DNA of 15,209 nt from JAVVEG01 sp041689205 (GTDB lineage Bacteria; Pseudomonadota; Gammaproteobacteria; Pseudomonadales; Pseudohongiellaceae): assembly GCA_041689205.1 (NCBI GenBank), contig JBDNGQ010000198.1, positions 1-15,209 on the forward strand, read 5' to 3'. Under the pieces are notes generated by a model. The model made no database searches. It saw only the letters and a list, made by a program, of their open reading frames with translations, and was not told the DNA's origin. Below, piece after piece: positions 7,603 to 14,085 of this stretch. Each line of letters starts with the position of its first letter. Position 1 is the first letter of the stretch. Made by a program: the position numbers and the translations under genes.

Positions 7603-7634
7603 TGCGACAGCCTGTGTCGCAGCTATTTGATAGC
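7603..7634. promoter_or_regulatory. Two abutting palindromes, candidate operators
   Basis: TGCGACAGCCTGTGTCGCA (7603-7621) is a perfect inverted repeat with 7-bp arms and a 5-nt centre. It is followed directly by GCTATTTGATAGC (7622-7634), with 5-bp arms and a 3-nt centre. They sit in the divergent intergenic region, 9 bp upstream of the putative -35 of the HEPN-WYL operon. Dimeric WYL regulators bind such sites, so autoregulation is a natural inference; no T-run supports a terminator. Confidence 0.6.
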
Positions 7635-7637
7635 AGG

Positions 7638-7691
7638 CTTATGGTACTTTCCGGACTTAAAGTAACATCAGGCAATTCTTATGATACTTTC
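7638..7691 (+). repeat. Pair of 14-bp direct repeats spaced 40 bp apart
   Basis: CTTATGGTACTTTC (7638-7651) and CTTATGATACTTTC (7678-7691) differ at one base and start 40 bp apart, almost four helical turns. The second contains TATGAT (7680-7685), a good -10 hexamer for the thioesterase gene, although its -35 region (TTAAAG at 7657-7662) is poor. They may be activator or repressor sites. Confidence 0.5.
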
Positions 7692-7723
7692 GCACCCTGA
7701 GCACACTGAAGCACCCTGAGCAC
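7692..7723 (+). repeat. 13-bp direct repeat upstream of the thioesterase
   Basis: GCACCCTGAGCAC occurs at 7692-7704 and again at 7711-7723, a 19-bp period. The stretch can also be read as degenerate 9-10-bp units of GCACCCTGA. It lies in the likely 5' leader of the thioesterase, just downstream of the TATGAT hexamer. Confidence 0.6.
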
Positions 7724-7744
7724 CCAACACGAGACCAATCCTTT

Positions 7745-8170
7745 ATGCCAATCTGGACCAAACCCATCAGCCTCGAAAAAATGACCCAGTCCGCTGCCAA
7801 CACCGCTGCCTCCCATCTCGGCATCGAGTTCATCGAGATCGGCGACGATTATCTGAAGGGCCGCATGCCCATTGATCATCGCACCGTGCAGCCGCATGGC
7901 ATTCTGCATGGCGGCGCCTCGGTGCTGCTGGCGGAGACACTGGGCAGCGTGGCCGCCAACTTCTGCGTGCGCCGTGAGGATCAGGTGGCGGTAGGCCTGG
8001 AGATAAACGCCAACCATATCCGATCGGTGTCCAAAGGCTGGGTGTACGCCACTGCGCGGCCGATCCATGTGGGTGGCAGCACGCAGGTGTGGGAGATTCG
8101 CATTGAGAACGAGGATGACAAAACAGTCTGCATTTCGCGCATTACGATGGCGGTGATGGATGCACGCTGA
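7745..8170 (+). CDS. Hotdog-fold acyl-CoA thioesterase, MenI/YdiI-like
   Basis: A 141-residue single hotdog domain that aligns along its length with E. coli MenI (YdiI), the 1,4-dihydroxy-2-naphthoyl-CoA hydrolase. Shared blocks include IGDDYLKGRMPIDHRT, QPHGILHGGASVLLAET, VGLEINANHIRS and a C-terminal QVWEIRIENE. The active-site glutamate is E64 in LLAET, with H55 and the GG of HGGAS forming the thioester pocket. Members hydrolyse acyl- or aroyl-CoA in the cytoplasm. With no menaquinone genes nearby, the physiological substrate could equally be a phenylacetyl- or benzoyl-type CoA. The gene is divergent from the HEPN-WYL operon and shares its repeat-rich control region. It converges with the FG-GAP gene. 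Confidence 0.9.
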   Translation: MPIWTKPISLEKMTQSAANTAASHLGIEFIEIGDDYLKGRMPIDHRTVQPHGILHGGASVLLAETLGSVAANFCVRREDQVAVGLEINANHIRSVSKGWVYATARPIHVGGSTQVWEIRIENEDDKTVCISRITMAVMDAR

Positions 8171-8190
8171 GGGTTAAAATCTGCACAGTA

Positions 8191-9636
8191 TCAGGGTAGC
8201 CTGACCTCATCGCTGTCCTGACTCCGAGCCCGGGTGAAACTGGCAACAGGCTCGGCAGTACGTACTTGTTCCAGCCAGAACACGCCGTCGTAGGGGTAGC
8301 TGTTGCCGCGCGTACCCAAAAAATCGGTATCGCCATCACCGTCCAGATCGTACGCAATAAACTTGTCGAACATGCCCCGTTTACGGCGGGAGATATCATG
8401 GCGTGTCCACTCCGCTGTCGGATTGCCGGAGTTCTGAAACCAGCCCAGGCGACCCAGTGGGTCATTGACTGATGCGTTGACATCATCCGATTCACGTTCA
8501 CCCCGGCTGTAGCTGCCGGCAAGAATATCGATATCCCCATCCCCATCAATATCGGCTGCTCCCAGACCCGTGATGCTGTCCGGCGCCAATGTGCCAATAG
8601 AGTGTGCATTCCATGCATCTCCCTTACGGGCGGGTTGCTCAATCCACGCCAGGCCATTGCCTGTTCGCCCGCTGGCTGCACCGATAATGTCCAGGCGCCC
8701 GTCTCCGTTCAGGTCAGCATATTCCAGGTTGAAACCCGCCATCCGGGCACCGTTTATGCCGATAGCGTGCTCGGTGAAATTGAGCGAGCCGTCGCCTGGA
8801 TTCTCAAACCAGACCAGGCGCTCCTCACCGCGCGTTCCTACCACGATATCGATATCACCATCGCCATCCAGATCGACGGGATCTGAGTTCTGCGGAACAC
8901 TGAAACGTCCCAGCTCAATCTCCTGCCAGTTGTCGCCCAGCAACGGGTCGCCCTGTACCTTGAAAATAGACACTGGATGGGAATTCGCAAAATCCTCAGG
9001 GCCGGGAATCTGTTCGCCTTTATTGGGTGCAATGACTTCGGGCATACCGTCTCCGTCCAGGTCAGCTGCAAAAACCCGGATATAACTCCCACGCCCTTTG
9101 GTCATCGGCAGTATCAGGCGTTGCCATTCTGTTTCGCGAATGCGCTGGCCGGGGTTTTGTAAATAGAGGACATGTGATAGCTCGGCGGCGACCAATATGT
9201 CTAAAAAACCGTCACCATTGATATCGGCCACCGCAGCGTCTTCGGGCGCGGCGGCATCCAAGGCTTCAGCGACGGTGATGTTTTGCCATTGTCGTGGGTC
9301 GGCGCTGCCAAAGGCGATACGCACATGACCTTCGGGTGGCGCCACGAAACCCGGCGTGAAGTTTGCCGAATCATAGCTTGAGTCGGACTCATGCACGGAC
9401 ACTATGTCTGGATAGCCATCGTTGTCCAGGTCTCCCATGACCAGTCCGTCAGCGCCACTGAGAACAAAGTCAACCTGGGTGGAATCGTCAATCAGATGTT
9501 CGTGCCAACTGATGTAATTCCCTTCGGGTGTCTGGGCCCGCGTAGGTGAATCGCCAACGCTCTGAGCCAGCAGTGAGTGGCCAAAAAGAGCAGTGCTTAA
9601 ACAAACGGCGTATCGAAGCAATGGCGGGTGCCCCAT
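8191..9636 (-). CDS. Secreted FG-GAP/VCBS seven-repeat beta-propeller protein
   Basis: A 481-residue protein with a Sec signal peptide (hydrophobic 9-23, likely cleavage after SLLAQS near residue 26). It has seven calcium-loop FG-GAP/VCBS motifs of the form D-x-D/N-x-D-G-x-x-D/E at about residues 69, 138, 192, 255, 308, 362 and 430, for example DLDGDGDIDIVVG. Seven evenly spaced motifs predict a complete seven-bladed, calcium-stabilised propeller of the integrin-alpha type, probably periplasmic or exported. Between blades, WFENP, WIEQP, WFQNS and WLEQV end a recurring strand. No catalytic domain is visible, so it is likely a binding or adhesion module. The start is well supported by AGGGGA about 6 nt before the ATG. 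Confidence 0.9.
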   Translation of the reverse strand: MGHPPLLRYAVCLSTALFGHSLLAQSVGDSPTRAQTPEGNYISWHEHLIDDSTQVDFVLSGADGLVMGDLDNDGYPDIVSVHESDSSYDSANFTPGFVAPPEGHVRIAFGSADPRQWQNITVAEALDAAAPEDAAVADINGDGFLDILVAAELSHVLYLQNPGQRIRETEWQRLILPMTKGRGSYIRVFAADLDGDGMPEVIAPNKGEQIPGPEDFANSHPVSIFKVQGDPLLGDNWQEIELGRFSVPQNSDPVDLDGDGDIDIVVGTRGEERLVWFENPGDGSLNFTEHAIGINGARMAGFNLEYADLNGDGRLDIIGAASGRTGNGLAWIEQPARKGDAWNAHSIGTLAPDSITGLGAADIDGDGDIDILAGSYSRGERESDDVNASVNDPLGRLGWFQNSGNPTAEWTRHDISRRKRGMFDKFIAYDLDGDGDTDFLGTRGNSYPYDGVFWLEQVRTAEPVASFTRARSQDSDEVRLP

Positions 9637-9990
9637 GTTGTCCCCTTGGCTGCAGTGCGTTATGGATAATCTATAATTTACCAGAATGGCGGTGGTGTCC
9701 AGCGGCTCAGCAAACAGTGATTAGCGCAGCCCACAAGTATTTGGCCGATTACCTGGCAAGAAAGCCTGACAACTTCTCCGGTAAAACCAAATCGCCAGGG
9801 TTATTACCGCTGCGCTACAGCTCGTCCATTTCACGGACATCATGGTTAACCCGCGGCTGATTCGTAGCAGATATTCCTAACATTTTACGCCTGCAACCTG
9901 GTCGTAATTGAACTGCGATGTGGGGTTTACATTTGCGCCACAGGATGCGAAATTCACCTGCAAACCGTTAACCAATCTCATGGAATCGCA
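9637..9990. other. Gene-free intergenic stretch between divergent genes
   Basis: 354 bp between the divergent FG-GAP and threonine synthase starts. It contains a perfect TATAAT on the plus strand at 9672-9677 without a good -35 element at 17 bp, and otherwise no convincing RNA gene, terminator or conserved reading frame. A plus-strand open frame runs through 9546-9860, but it begins inside the FG-GAP gene and resembles no family I know. Confidence 0.5.
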
Positions 9991-11211
9991 ATGCCAAATT
10001 TTGTAACGCATCTGGAAAGTGCCATTGATGGCACCAGGTTTTCTGCCGATCAGCCGCGCACCATGCACAAGGATCGGCCGCTGTGGGTACGCTACGATCT
10101 GGATGCTGTGCGCGACAATATGACAAAGGCAGCACTGCTCAGCCGCGAACCGACGCTGTGGCGCTACCGCGAGTTATTGCCGACCGGTACCGATCCTATC
10201 GAAGTTACTCTGGGCGAGGGAATGTCGCCGCTGCTCAAATGCCTGCGACTCGGTGACCGCTACGGACTCAAAAATGTCTGGATCAAGGATGAATCGCAAC
10301 TACCCACCGGCAGCTTCAAGAGTCGGGGCATGACCACCGCCATCACTATGGCCAAACACTTCGGAATCAAACGTGTCGCACTACCCACTGCTGGCAATGC
10401 CGGTGGCGCGGCGGCAGCCTACGCAGCCAGAGCCGGCATTGAGGCCTACGTCTTTATGCCAGATGACACACCGGTAATAAACCAATACGAGTGTCATACG
10501 GCCGGCGCCAAGGCTTTTCTTGCCAACGGCCTCATCACCGACTGCGGTCGCATTGTGCGCGAAGGCAAAGAGCGCATGGGCTGGTTTGATCTGTCCACAC
10601 TTAAAGAGCCCTATCGAATCGAGGGCAAGAAAACCATGGGCCTGGAGCTGGCCGAGCAGATGCAGTGGACTCTGCCCGATGTCATTGTCTATCCCACCGG
10701 CGGCGGCACTGGATTGATAGGCATGTGGAAAGCTTTTGATGAACTCGCCGCAATGGGCTGGATCGACGCCAGGCACCGCCCGCGCATGGTGTCAGTGCAA
10801 TCCGAAGGCTGCTGCCCCATTGTCACTGCCTTCAACAAAGGCGAACGCTTTGCCGAGACGCACCTAAACCCGGTAACAATAGCTATGGGTTTACGCGTCC
10901 CGGCAGCCGTGGGTGACTTCATGATCCTGGATGCCATCCGTGCAAGCGAAGGCATCGCCATTGCCGTCGAAGAAGCGCGCATTCATGAGTGGATGGTATT
11001 AGCGCAGTCGCTGGAAGGAATTTCTGTGTGTCCCGAAACCGCCGCCTGTGTTGGCGCGGTGGAACGACTTGCCGAGGAAGGCTGGATCAAACCCAGGGAG
11101 CGCGTCGTGATATACAACACCGGCGCTGCGCAGAAATATGTCGAAGCAATTAAGGTCGCCCTGCCCAGAATTGATCTGAGGAAACCTATTGACTGGGATG
11201 CTATTGCTTGA
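9991..11211 (+). CDS. thrC: Threonine synthase (PLP-dependent, fold type II)
   Basis: A 406-residue enzyme of the tryptophan-synthase-beta superfamily. The PLP lysine is K110 in LPTGSFKSRGM; the phosphate-binding loop is PTGGGTG at 235-241. The ALPTAGNAGGAAAAYAAR segment (about 130-147) is the substrate/cofactor asparagine loop, and the C-terminal VIYNTGAAQKY is typical of threonine synthases. The reaction converts O-phospho-L-homoserine to L-threonine and phosphate in the cytoplasm. The length fits the shorter, plant/archaeal-like class rather than the E. coli class. No hom or thrB gene is adjacent, so it is not in a thr operon here. A paralogue acting on another amino-acid substrate cannot be excluded. 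The start is preceded by GGAA 5 nt upstream; an N-terminal extension of about 70 residues precedes the core. Confidence 0.85.
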   Translation: MPNFVTHLESAIDGTRFSADQPRTMHKDRPLWVRYDLDAVRDNMTKAALLSREPTLWRYRELLPTGTDPIEVTLGEGMSPLLKCLRLGDRYGLKNVWIKDESQLPTGSFKSRGMTTAITMAKHFGIKRVALPTAGNAGGAAAAYAARAGIEAYVFMPDDTPVINQYECHTAGAKAFLANGLITDCGRIVREGKERMGWFDLSTLKEPYRIEGKKTMGLELAEQMQWTLPDVIVYPTGGGTGLIGMWKAFDELAAMGWIDARHRPRMVSVQSEGCCPIVTAFNKGERFAETHLNPVTIAMGLRVPAAVGDFMILDAIRASEGIAIAVEEARIHEWMVLAQSLEGISVCPETAACVGAVERLAEEGWIKPRERVVIYNTGAAQKYVEAIKVALPRIDLRKPIDWDAIA

Positions 11212-11265
11212 ACAGTTCCTGACACTTAACGTCCGTGACGTCGAGCGGCGCCGAGCAGGGCTGTG

Positions 11266-11430
11266 GAGCTCTCGATCAGACTCACTCCAGTAAACATGAA
11301 GACCATACTTGCTGGTCATTTTTCAGCTCCAATCCATACCGAGTGATTATGTCGCGCACCTGTTCCAACTGGTATGCCTTCGCTTGGCCAGACTTCGGTG
11401 CAATGAGGATAGTGCGAGGAGAGGAATGAC
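11266..11430 (-). pseudogene. Possible remnant of a HicB-like antitoxin and an upstream partner
   Basis: On the minus strand an ATG at 11319 opens MTSKYGLHVYWSESDREL, resembling the N-terminus of HicB antitoxins (typically KYxxxIYWSEEDQAF). The resemblance stops after about 18 codons, and the frame then runs into sequence antisense to the end of thrC. Upstream, overlapping its start, another minus-strand frame encodes TILIAPKSGQAKAYQLEQV..., ending at 11282 with protein-like composition, which could be the tail of the toxin partner (toxin first, antitoxin second, as in hicAB). Both calls rest on short similarity recalled from memory. It may instead be non-coding. Confidence 0.25.
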
Positions 11431-11732
11431 GTTTTTTGCAGAATCGAAACGCCGGAATTTCCGCTCTGCAGGCTGAGAGGAGCGAAACACTCACGCTGAA
11501 AAGAGTTCACATCGCAGAATTGGCAGCGCCCACAATAGAGCCAGGGGAGCTGCGCAAGTTGCGTGAAGGACTGAATATCTCCAGGGCGGTTTTTGCGCGC
11601 GCCATAAGAACCAATCCCCGTACGGTAGAGAGCTGGGAGCAGGGGCGCAGCAAACCCAATGCGCATGCAGCGCTCTTGATCAAACTGGTCGAGAAGTTTC
11701 CCGAAACACTGGATCACCTGCAGGCTGTCTGA
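11426..11732 (+). pseudogene. Orphan HigA/NadS-like HTH antitoxin, likely 5' frameshift
   Basis: The frame at 11436-11732 encodes an XRE-type helix-turn-helix typical of HigA/NadS antitoxins: KLREGLNISRAVFARAIR, then NPRTVESWEQGRSKPNAHAA, then LVEKFPETLDHL. This frame has no ATG or GTG start; it opens with TTG at 11436 after a stop at 11427-11429. An ATG at 11426, directly behind AGGAGAGGA, is in another frame, and removing one T from the T6 run (11432-11437) would join it to the HTH frame. That restored N-terminus (MTFLQNRNAGISAL) fits the family's x-G-I-x-A-L pattern. A RelE/HigB toxin, which normally precedes this antitoxin, is absent. Either the gene is dead, it starts at TTG, or slippage at the T-run restores it. 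Confidence 0.7.
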
Positions 11733-11905
11733 AACTAAATAGGCAAAAGCAGCAGCATGACGTTTTTCGCGGTTGTTGGCGCCGGTTTGACGCCCTCACT
11801 TCCTTTCTATACTGCGCAGAGCAACTAGAGCCCGTATTATAGCTTTACAAGACCTCTTAACAGGCCCATTATTCGGTCTCATACCAATTAACCCAAGGTA
11901 TCTCC

Positions 11906-12154
11906 ATGACGTATCAAATCCTTACTGACGTGGCTGCCAGCATCTCCGAACTGAAAGCCAACCCCATGAAAGTCGTAGCCAGCGGAGAAGGCATGCCCAT
12001 TGCCGTGCTCAACAGGAATGAGCCTGCGTTTTATTGTATCCCCGCCAAAACCTATGAAGCTATGATGGACCTTATAGAAGATAAAGAGCTGCTGGAAATT
12101 GCTAGGAGCCGCATGGACGAAGAAAGTATAAAGGTTAACCCGGATGACCTATGA
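11906..12154 (+). CDS. Phd/YefM-family antitoxin (partner of RelE)
   Basis: An 82-residue antitoxin. The first about 50 residues show the Phd/YefM pattern (ASISELKANPMKVV, then GMPIAVLNRNEPAFYCIP, then YEAMMDLIED), which dimerises and binds the operon's own promoter. The acidic tail ELLEIARSRMDEES..VNPDDL should wrap and block the toxin, and resembles the end of RelB. AAGG lies 8 nt before the ATG. It overlaps the toxin gene by 11 bp, the usual translational coupling. Upstream, TTGACG (11787-11792) and TATACT (11808-11813) form only a short-spaced promoter candidate. Confidence 0.9.
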   Translation: MTYQILTDVAASISELKANPMKVVASGEGMPIAVLNRNEPAFYCIPAKTYEAMMDLIEDKELLEIARSRMDEESIKVNPDDL

Positions 12155-12452
12155 GTTAGCGTTTAAGAAAAGCGCCCTGAAAGAATGGAAAAAGCTCGGT
12201 CTCAATGTGCGAGAACTTTTCGCTAAAAAGCTCAAAGAGCGGCTTTCCAATCCACATATTCCTTCCGCAGCAGTTAGCGGAGGAACAACCCTGTACAAAA
12301 TCAAACTGCGTCAACTTGGATATCGGTTGGTTTATTCGGTATCCGATACTACCGTCACGGTCACTGTTCTTGCGGTCGGCAAAAGAAATCGAAATGAAGT
12401 TTATGATCTGGCTCTTTCACGCGAGAAGGCCGACGCAGAGCTGAAGAACTAG
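12144..12452 (+). CDS. relE: RelE-family mRNA interferase toxin
   Basis: A 102-residue toxin that aligns without gaps to E. coli RelE as I recall its sequence. Key residues fall at identical numbers: K52 and K54 in YKIKLR, R61 in GYRLVY, R81 in GKRNRNEVY and Y87. RelE enters the ribosomal A site and cleaves mRNA during starvation. The full set of catalytic and binding residues suggests an active toxin. It extends about 7 residues beyond E. coli RelE (EKADAELKN tail). AAGG lies 9 nt before the ATG. Unlike E. coli relBE, the antitoxin is Phd/YefM-like, the combination known from StbDE-type systems. Confidence 0.92.
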   Translation: MTYELAFKKSALKEWKKLGLNVRELFAKKLKERLSNPHIPSAAVSGGTTLYKIKLRQLGYRLVYSVSDTTVTVTVLAVGKRNRNEVYDLALSREKADAELKN

Positions 12453-12745
12453 GGAGCCTCTGAATAACTCTATGGTCACTCTGGCCTTCCATCCGCTGGT
12501 ATTTCCCAATCTGCGCCGGGCGCCGGAGCGTGAGCTGGTTGCGCGGCCACCGGCGGTCCCTATACCGTATGCGTGTCGGTAAAAGCATCTGCGCCTCTGT
12601 TACTGCATCAAGATCACCGGGTGTTAAATCGCGAGAGTTAAGCCGTGGCAGCGGTAGTCCATGAAGTGCATAACTCAACCGCGCTAGGAAAAAAGGTCAG
12701 CTGTCTGTAGGCTCATTCCTTTTTCTCCGGCAAGAGATATGCGAA
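12452..12745. mobile_element. Probable insertion-sequence debris
   Basis: This 290-bp stretch has no intact gene. Starting right after the relE stop, GGGAGCCTCTGAATAAC (12452-12468) resembles terminal inverted repeats of IS5-like elements as I recall them. A plus-strand frame 12473-12583 and a minus-strand frame ending at 12361 are open but match nothing I recognise. The right part (about 12690-12740) leads into an IS30-type transposase start and could include its end. Confidence 0.3.
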
Positions 12746-12784
12746 ATGAGTAGCTACAAGCAACTGACCTACGAACAACGATAG
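12746..12784 (+). pseudogene. IS30-family transposase, N-terminal remnant
   Basis: ATG at 12746 opens MSSYKQLTYEQR and then hits TAG at 12782-12784. These twelve residues match the start of IS30-family transposases (MxxYxQLTxEQRYQI...). Nothing downstream continues the gene, so only the 5' tip of an insertion sequence survives. Confidence 0.6.
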
Positions 12785-12830
12785 CCAGATAGAATTAAAA
12801 ACCAGTCAATAAAAAAAAAGGTAGCTGGGC

Positions 12831-12980
12831 ATGTCCAATCTGTTCGAAGAACTGAAACGCCGCAAGGTGGTCCGCGTCACCGGTGTGTATGCGGTTGAGC
12901 AGGCTTCTTTGCTTTGTCTACCCCGGTTTACCTTCCTCCATTTCATCCAACGCGGCACGCGGATTCAGGATTCGCAATGA
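12831..12980 (+). pseudogene. Severed N-terminus of a membrane-anchored TPR/TolB-type protein
   Basis: ATG at 12831 (AAGG about 10 nt upstream) encodes MSNLFEELKRRKVVRV, then TGVYAV, the very recognisable cytoplasmic lead-in of a multi-copy gammaproteobacterial family in which a single helix (VVAWLLIQV...) and a TPR or PD40 domain follow. Here similarity stops after codon 22, at base 12896. The frame continues 27 unrelated codons to TGA at 12978-12980, antisense to the end of vapC. The matching next part, GVYAVVAWLLIQV, is found at 14673-14712, beyond the two TA operons. Confidence 0.75.
12875..12895 (+). repeat. Left copy of a 21-bp direct repeat flanking the TA block
   Basis: This copy matches 14668-14688 at 19 of 21 positions, including the exact core CCGGTGTGTATGC. 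Both copies encode the same Val-x-Gly-Val-Tyr-Ala-Val stretch of the membrane-anchored protein family, so they may be recombination partners, a duplicated target or simply paralogous gene parts. Confidence 0.65.
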
Positions 12981-13379
12981 TTCAAGCTGCCGCAATTCAA
13001 GCAAATCCTGATCTGCTGTGATCAGACGGCTGACTTTGGCAGCCTGTGCGGTATGAACAAAAGCATCGTCCGTGCTGTCGCGCGAGTAGGCGCGGGCGCT
13101 CAACTCCGCTGTTACCTCCACCCATAAGGCGGTCGAATCCAGATCGCGCAACAGGTTACGTCGCGTTTCCATAGACAGGTAAAGATCGAACTTTGGTTTC
13201 CAGAGGCGAGTTTCAAGTTCAGCAAAGGTTGCTTTGGAAAACACCAGGCGGCCATCTGTCAATAAACGATCCAGCAGCATCGCCGCTACGCTCTGCGGCA
13301 GCAGCGCTGCACTGATAAGCACATTGGTGTCGACCACGACTTTCGCATAGGCTGCAGGCAGGTTTGCTTCAGCTTTCAT
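12918..13379 (-). CDS. PIN-domain RNase toxin (VapC-like)
   Basis: A 153-residue PIN-domain protein. Acidic active-site candidates are D17 in VVVDTNVLISA, E54 in KATFAELETRL, D104/D105 in RDSTDDAF and D123/D125 in ITADQDLL, the usual Mg-binding quartet of VapC-type endoribonucleases. The layout fits the COG1569/PIN_3 subfamily rather than classical VapC. Its start lies inside the last codons of the Phd antitoxin gene (11-bp overlap). The C-terminal 15 residues (ALDEMEEGKPG) are antisense to the severed membrane-protein frame, placing the toxin end only about 20 bp from the left junction. Confidence 0.9.
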   Translation of the reverse strand: MKAEANLPAAYAKVVVDTNVLISAALLPQSVAAMLLDRLLTDGRLVFSKATFAELETRLWKPKFDLYLSMETRRNLLRDLDSTALWVEVTAELSARAYSRDSTDDAFVHTAQAAKVSRLITADQDLLELRQLESLRILNPRAALDEMEEGKPG

Positions 13380-13620
13380 CTGCCAGCAGCTCGTTCAATC
13401 TGTCCTCGGTCATGCCTGCGGCGGCGGCGTCAGTCGCACTGGTGCGCACGGTATTGCGGAGCCTGTCGGCATAATAAGTGCGCATGGCTTCGTAGTCTTC
13501 GGCGCTGACCATCACCCCCACGACACGATCATGGCGCAACACTTGAACTGGTTCGCGTTGGGCGCGATCAAGAAATTCTCCGAACCGGGTTTTGGCTTCA
13601 TTGGCTGTAAAAGATTGCAT
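13369..13620 (-). CDS. Phd/YefM-family antitoxin (partner of the PIN toxin)
   Basis: An 83-residue antitoxin with the classic Phd/YefM N-terminus: MQSFTANEAKTRFGEFLDRA, then PVQVLRHDRVVGVMVS, then AEDYEAM. The C-terminal part (TEDRLNELLADES) should neutralise the toxin. GGAGAG about 7 nt before the ATG is a good ribosome site. The upstream region carries a strong inverted repeat around a TTGACC element, consistent with conditional autoregulation by the antitoxin-toxin complex. Confidence 0.93.
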   Translation of the reverse strand: MQSFTANEAKTRFGEFLDRAQREPVQVLRHDRVVGVMVSAEDYEAMRTYYADRLRNTVRTSATDAAAAGMTEDRLNELLADES

Positions 13621-13644
13621 GATTTTACTCTCCAGTTTTCACGC

Positions 13645-13688
13645 AAACTAGTCGAATCGTTCGATTTGGTCAATACTGTCGATTCGAC
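13645..13688 (-). promoter_or_regulatory. Promoter-operator of the Phd-VapC operon
   Basis: Perfect 9-bp arms GTCGAATCG (13651-13659) and CGATTCGAC (13680-13688) enclose a nested palindrome AATCGTTCGATT (13655-13666). On the minus strand TTGACC (13673-13668) with a 17-bp gap to a weak TAGTTT (13650-13645) places the operator over the -35 and spacer, as expected for a TA autorepression site. Confidence 0.6.
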
Positions 13689-13779
13689 CAAAAGCCATAA
13701 ACCCAACGGCTTGCTGCTTGAATCTACTTGATTCCCAAAGAATCAAGCGATCGGATAAAGTTACTCAGAGGCGCTCGCC

Positions 13780-13986
13780 ATGCTGCCATTCTCTATAGAT
13801 CGCAGCACCGGTCCGTTACCCAGCGGAGCATAGGCAAAATGCGGCGATTCCAGCGGCGATATCGCTGATCTCCCGACCGACCTCGTCCCTGTGGGCGACA
13901 AATACGGTGACCTCACCCTGATCCGCTCCGAACTCTACCCAGATATTCCCCAGTTCATCAATCTGCCCTTGCTCCTGTGCCCTTGA
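13780..13986 (+). pseudogene. Small decayed reading frame, unrecognised
   Basis: ATG at 13780 (AGAGG 8 nt upstream) opens MLPFSIDRSTGPLPSGA, stops at TAG 13831-13833, and the same frame resumes as GDIADLPTDLVPVGDKYG..., ending at TGA 13984-13986. The downstream half has strongly G/C-biased third positions, typical of real coding DNA. I do not recognise the product. The minus-strand frame over 13816-14091 is an alternative, but has less coding-like codon use. Confidence 0.35.
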
Positions 13987-14027
13987 GGCTGTGGTTGTTC
14001 GCCCCGTGAGCGCCAATGTTATGTTTC

Positions 14028-14057
14028 TTGACAGGAGCTTTAGACAGGTGCTATTGA
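14028..14057 (+). promoter_or_regulatory. Candidate promoter of the YefM-ParE operon
   Basis: A perfect TTGACA at 14028-14033 is followed after 17-18 nt by CTATTG/TATTGA (14051-14057), a weak -10. It lies about 30 bp before the antitoxin start. Confidence 0.4.
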
Positions 14058-14085
14058 TGGCCCTAATAACCATGAGGACATTACA

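Noticed and set aside
9546..9860. 104-codon plus-strand frame across the FG-GAP start and the intergenic region
   Set aside because: It starts inside the well-supported FG-GAP gene on the opposite strand, has no family resemblance and no ribosome site; its protein-like stretch around 9710-9800 is too short to support.
11757..11828. 23-codon frame beginning ATGACGTTTTTC, similar to the start at 11426
   Set aside because: The 11-bp identity with the antitoxin leader does not extend further and the peptide resembles nothing known; treated as chance or a minor duplication.
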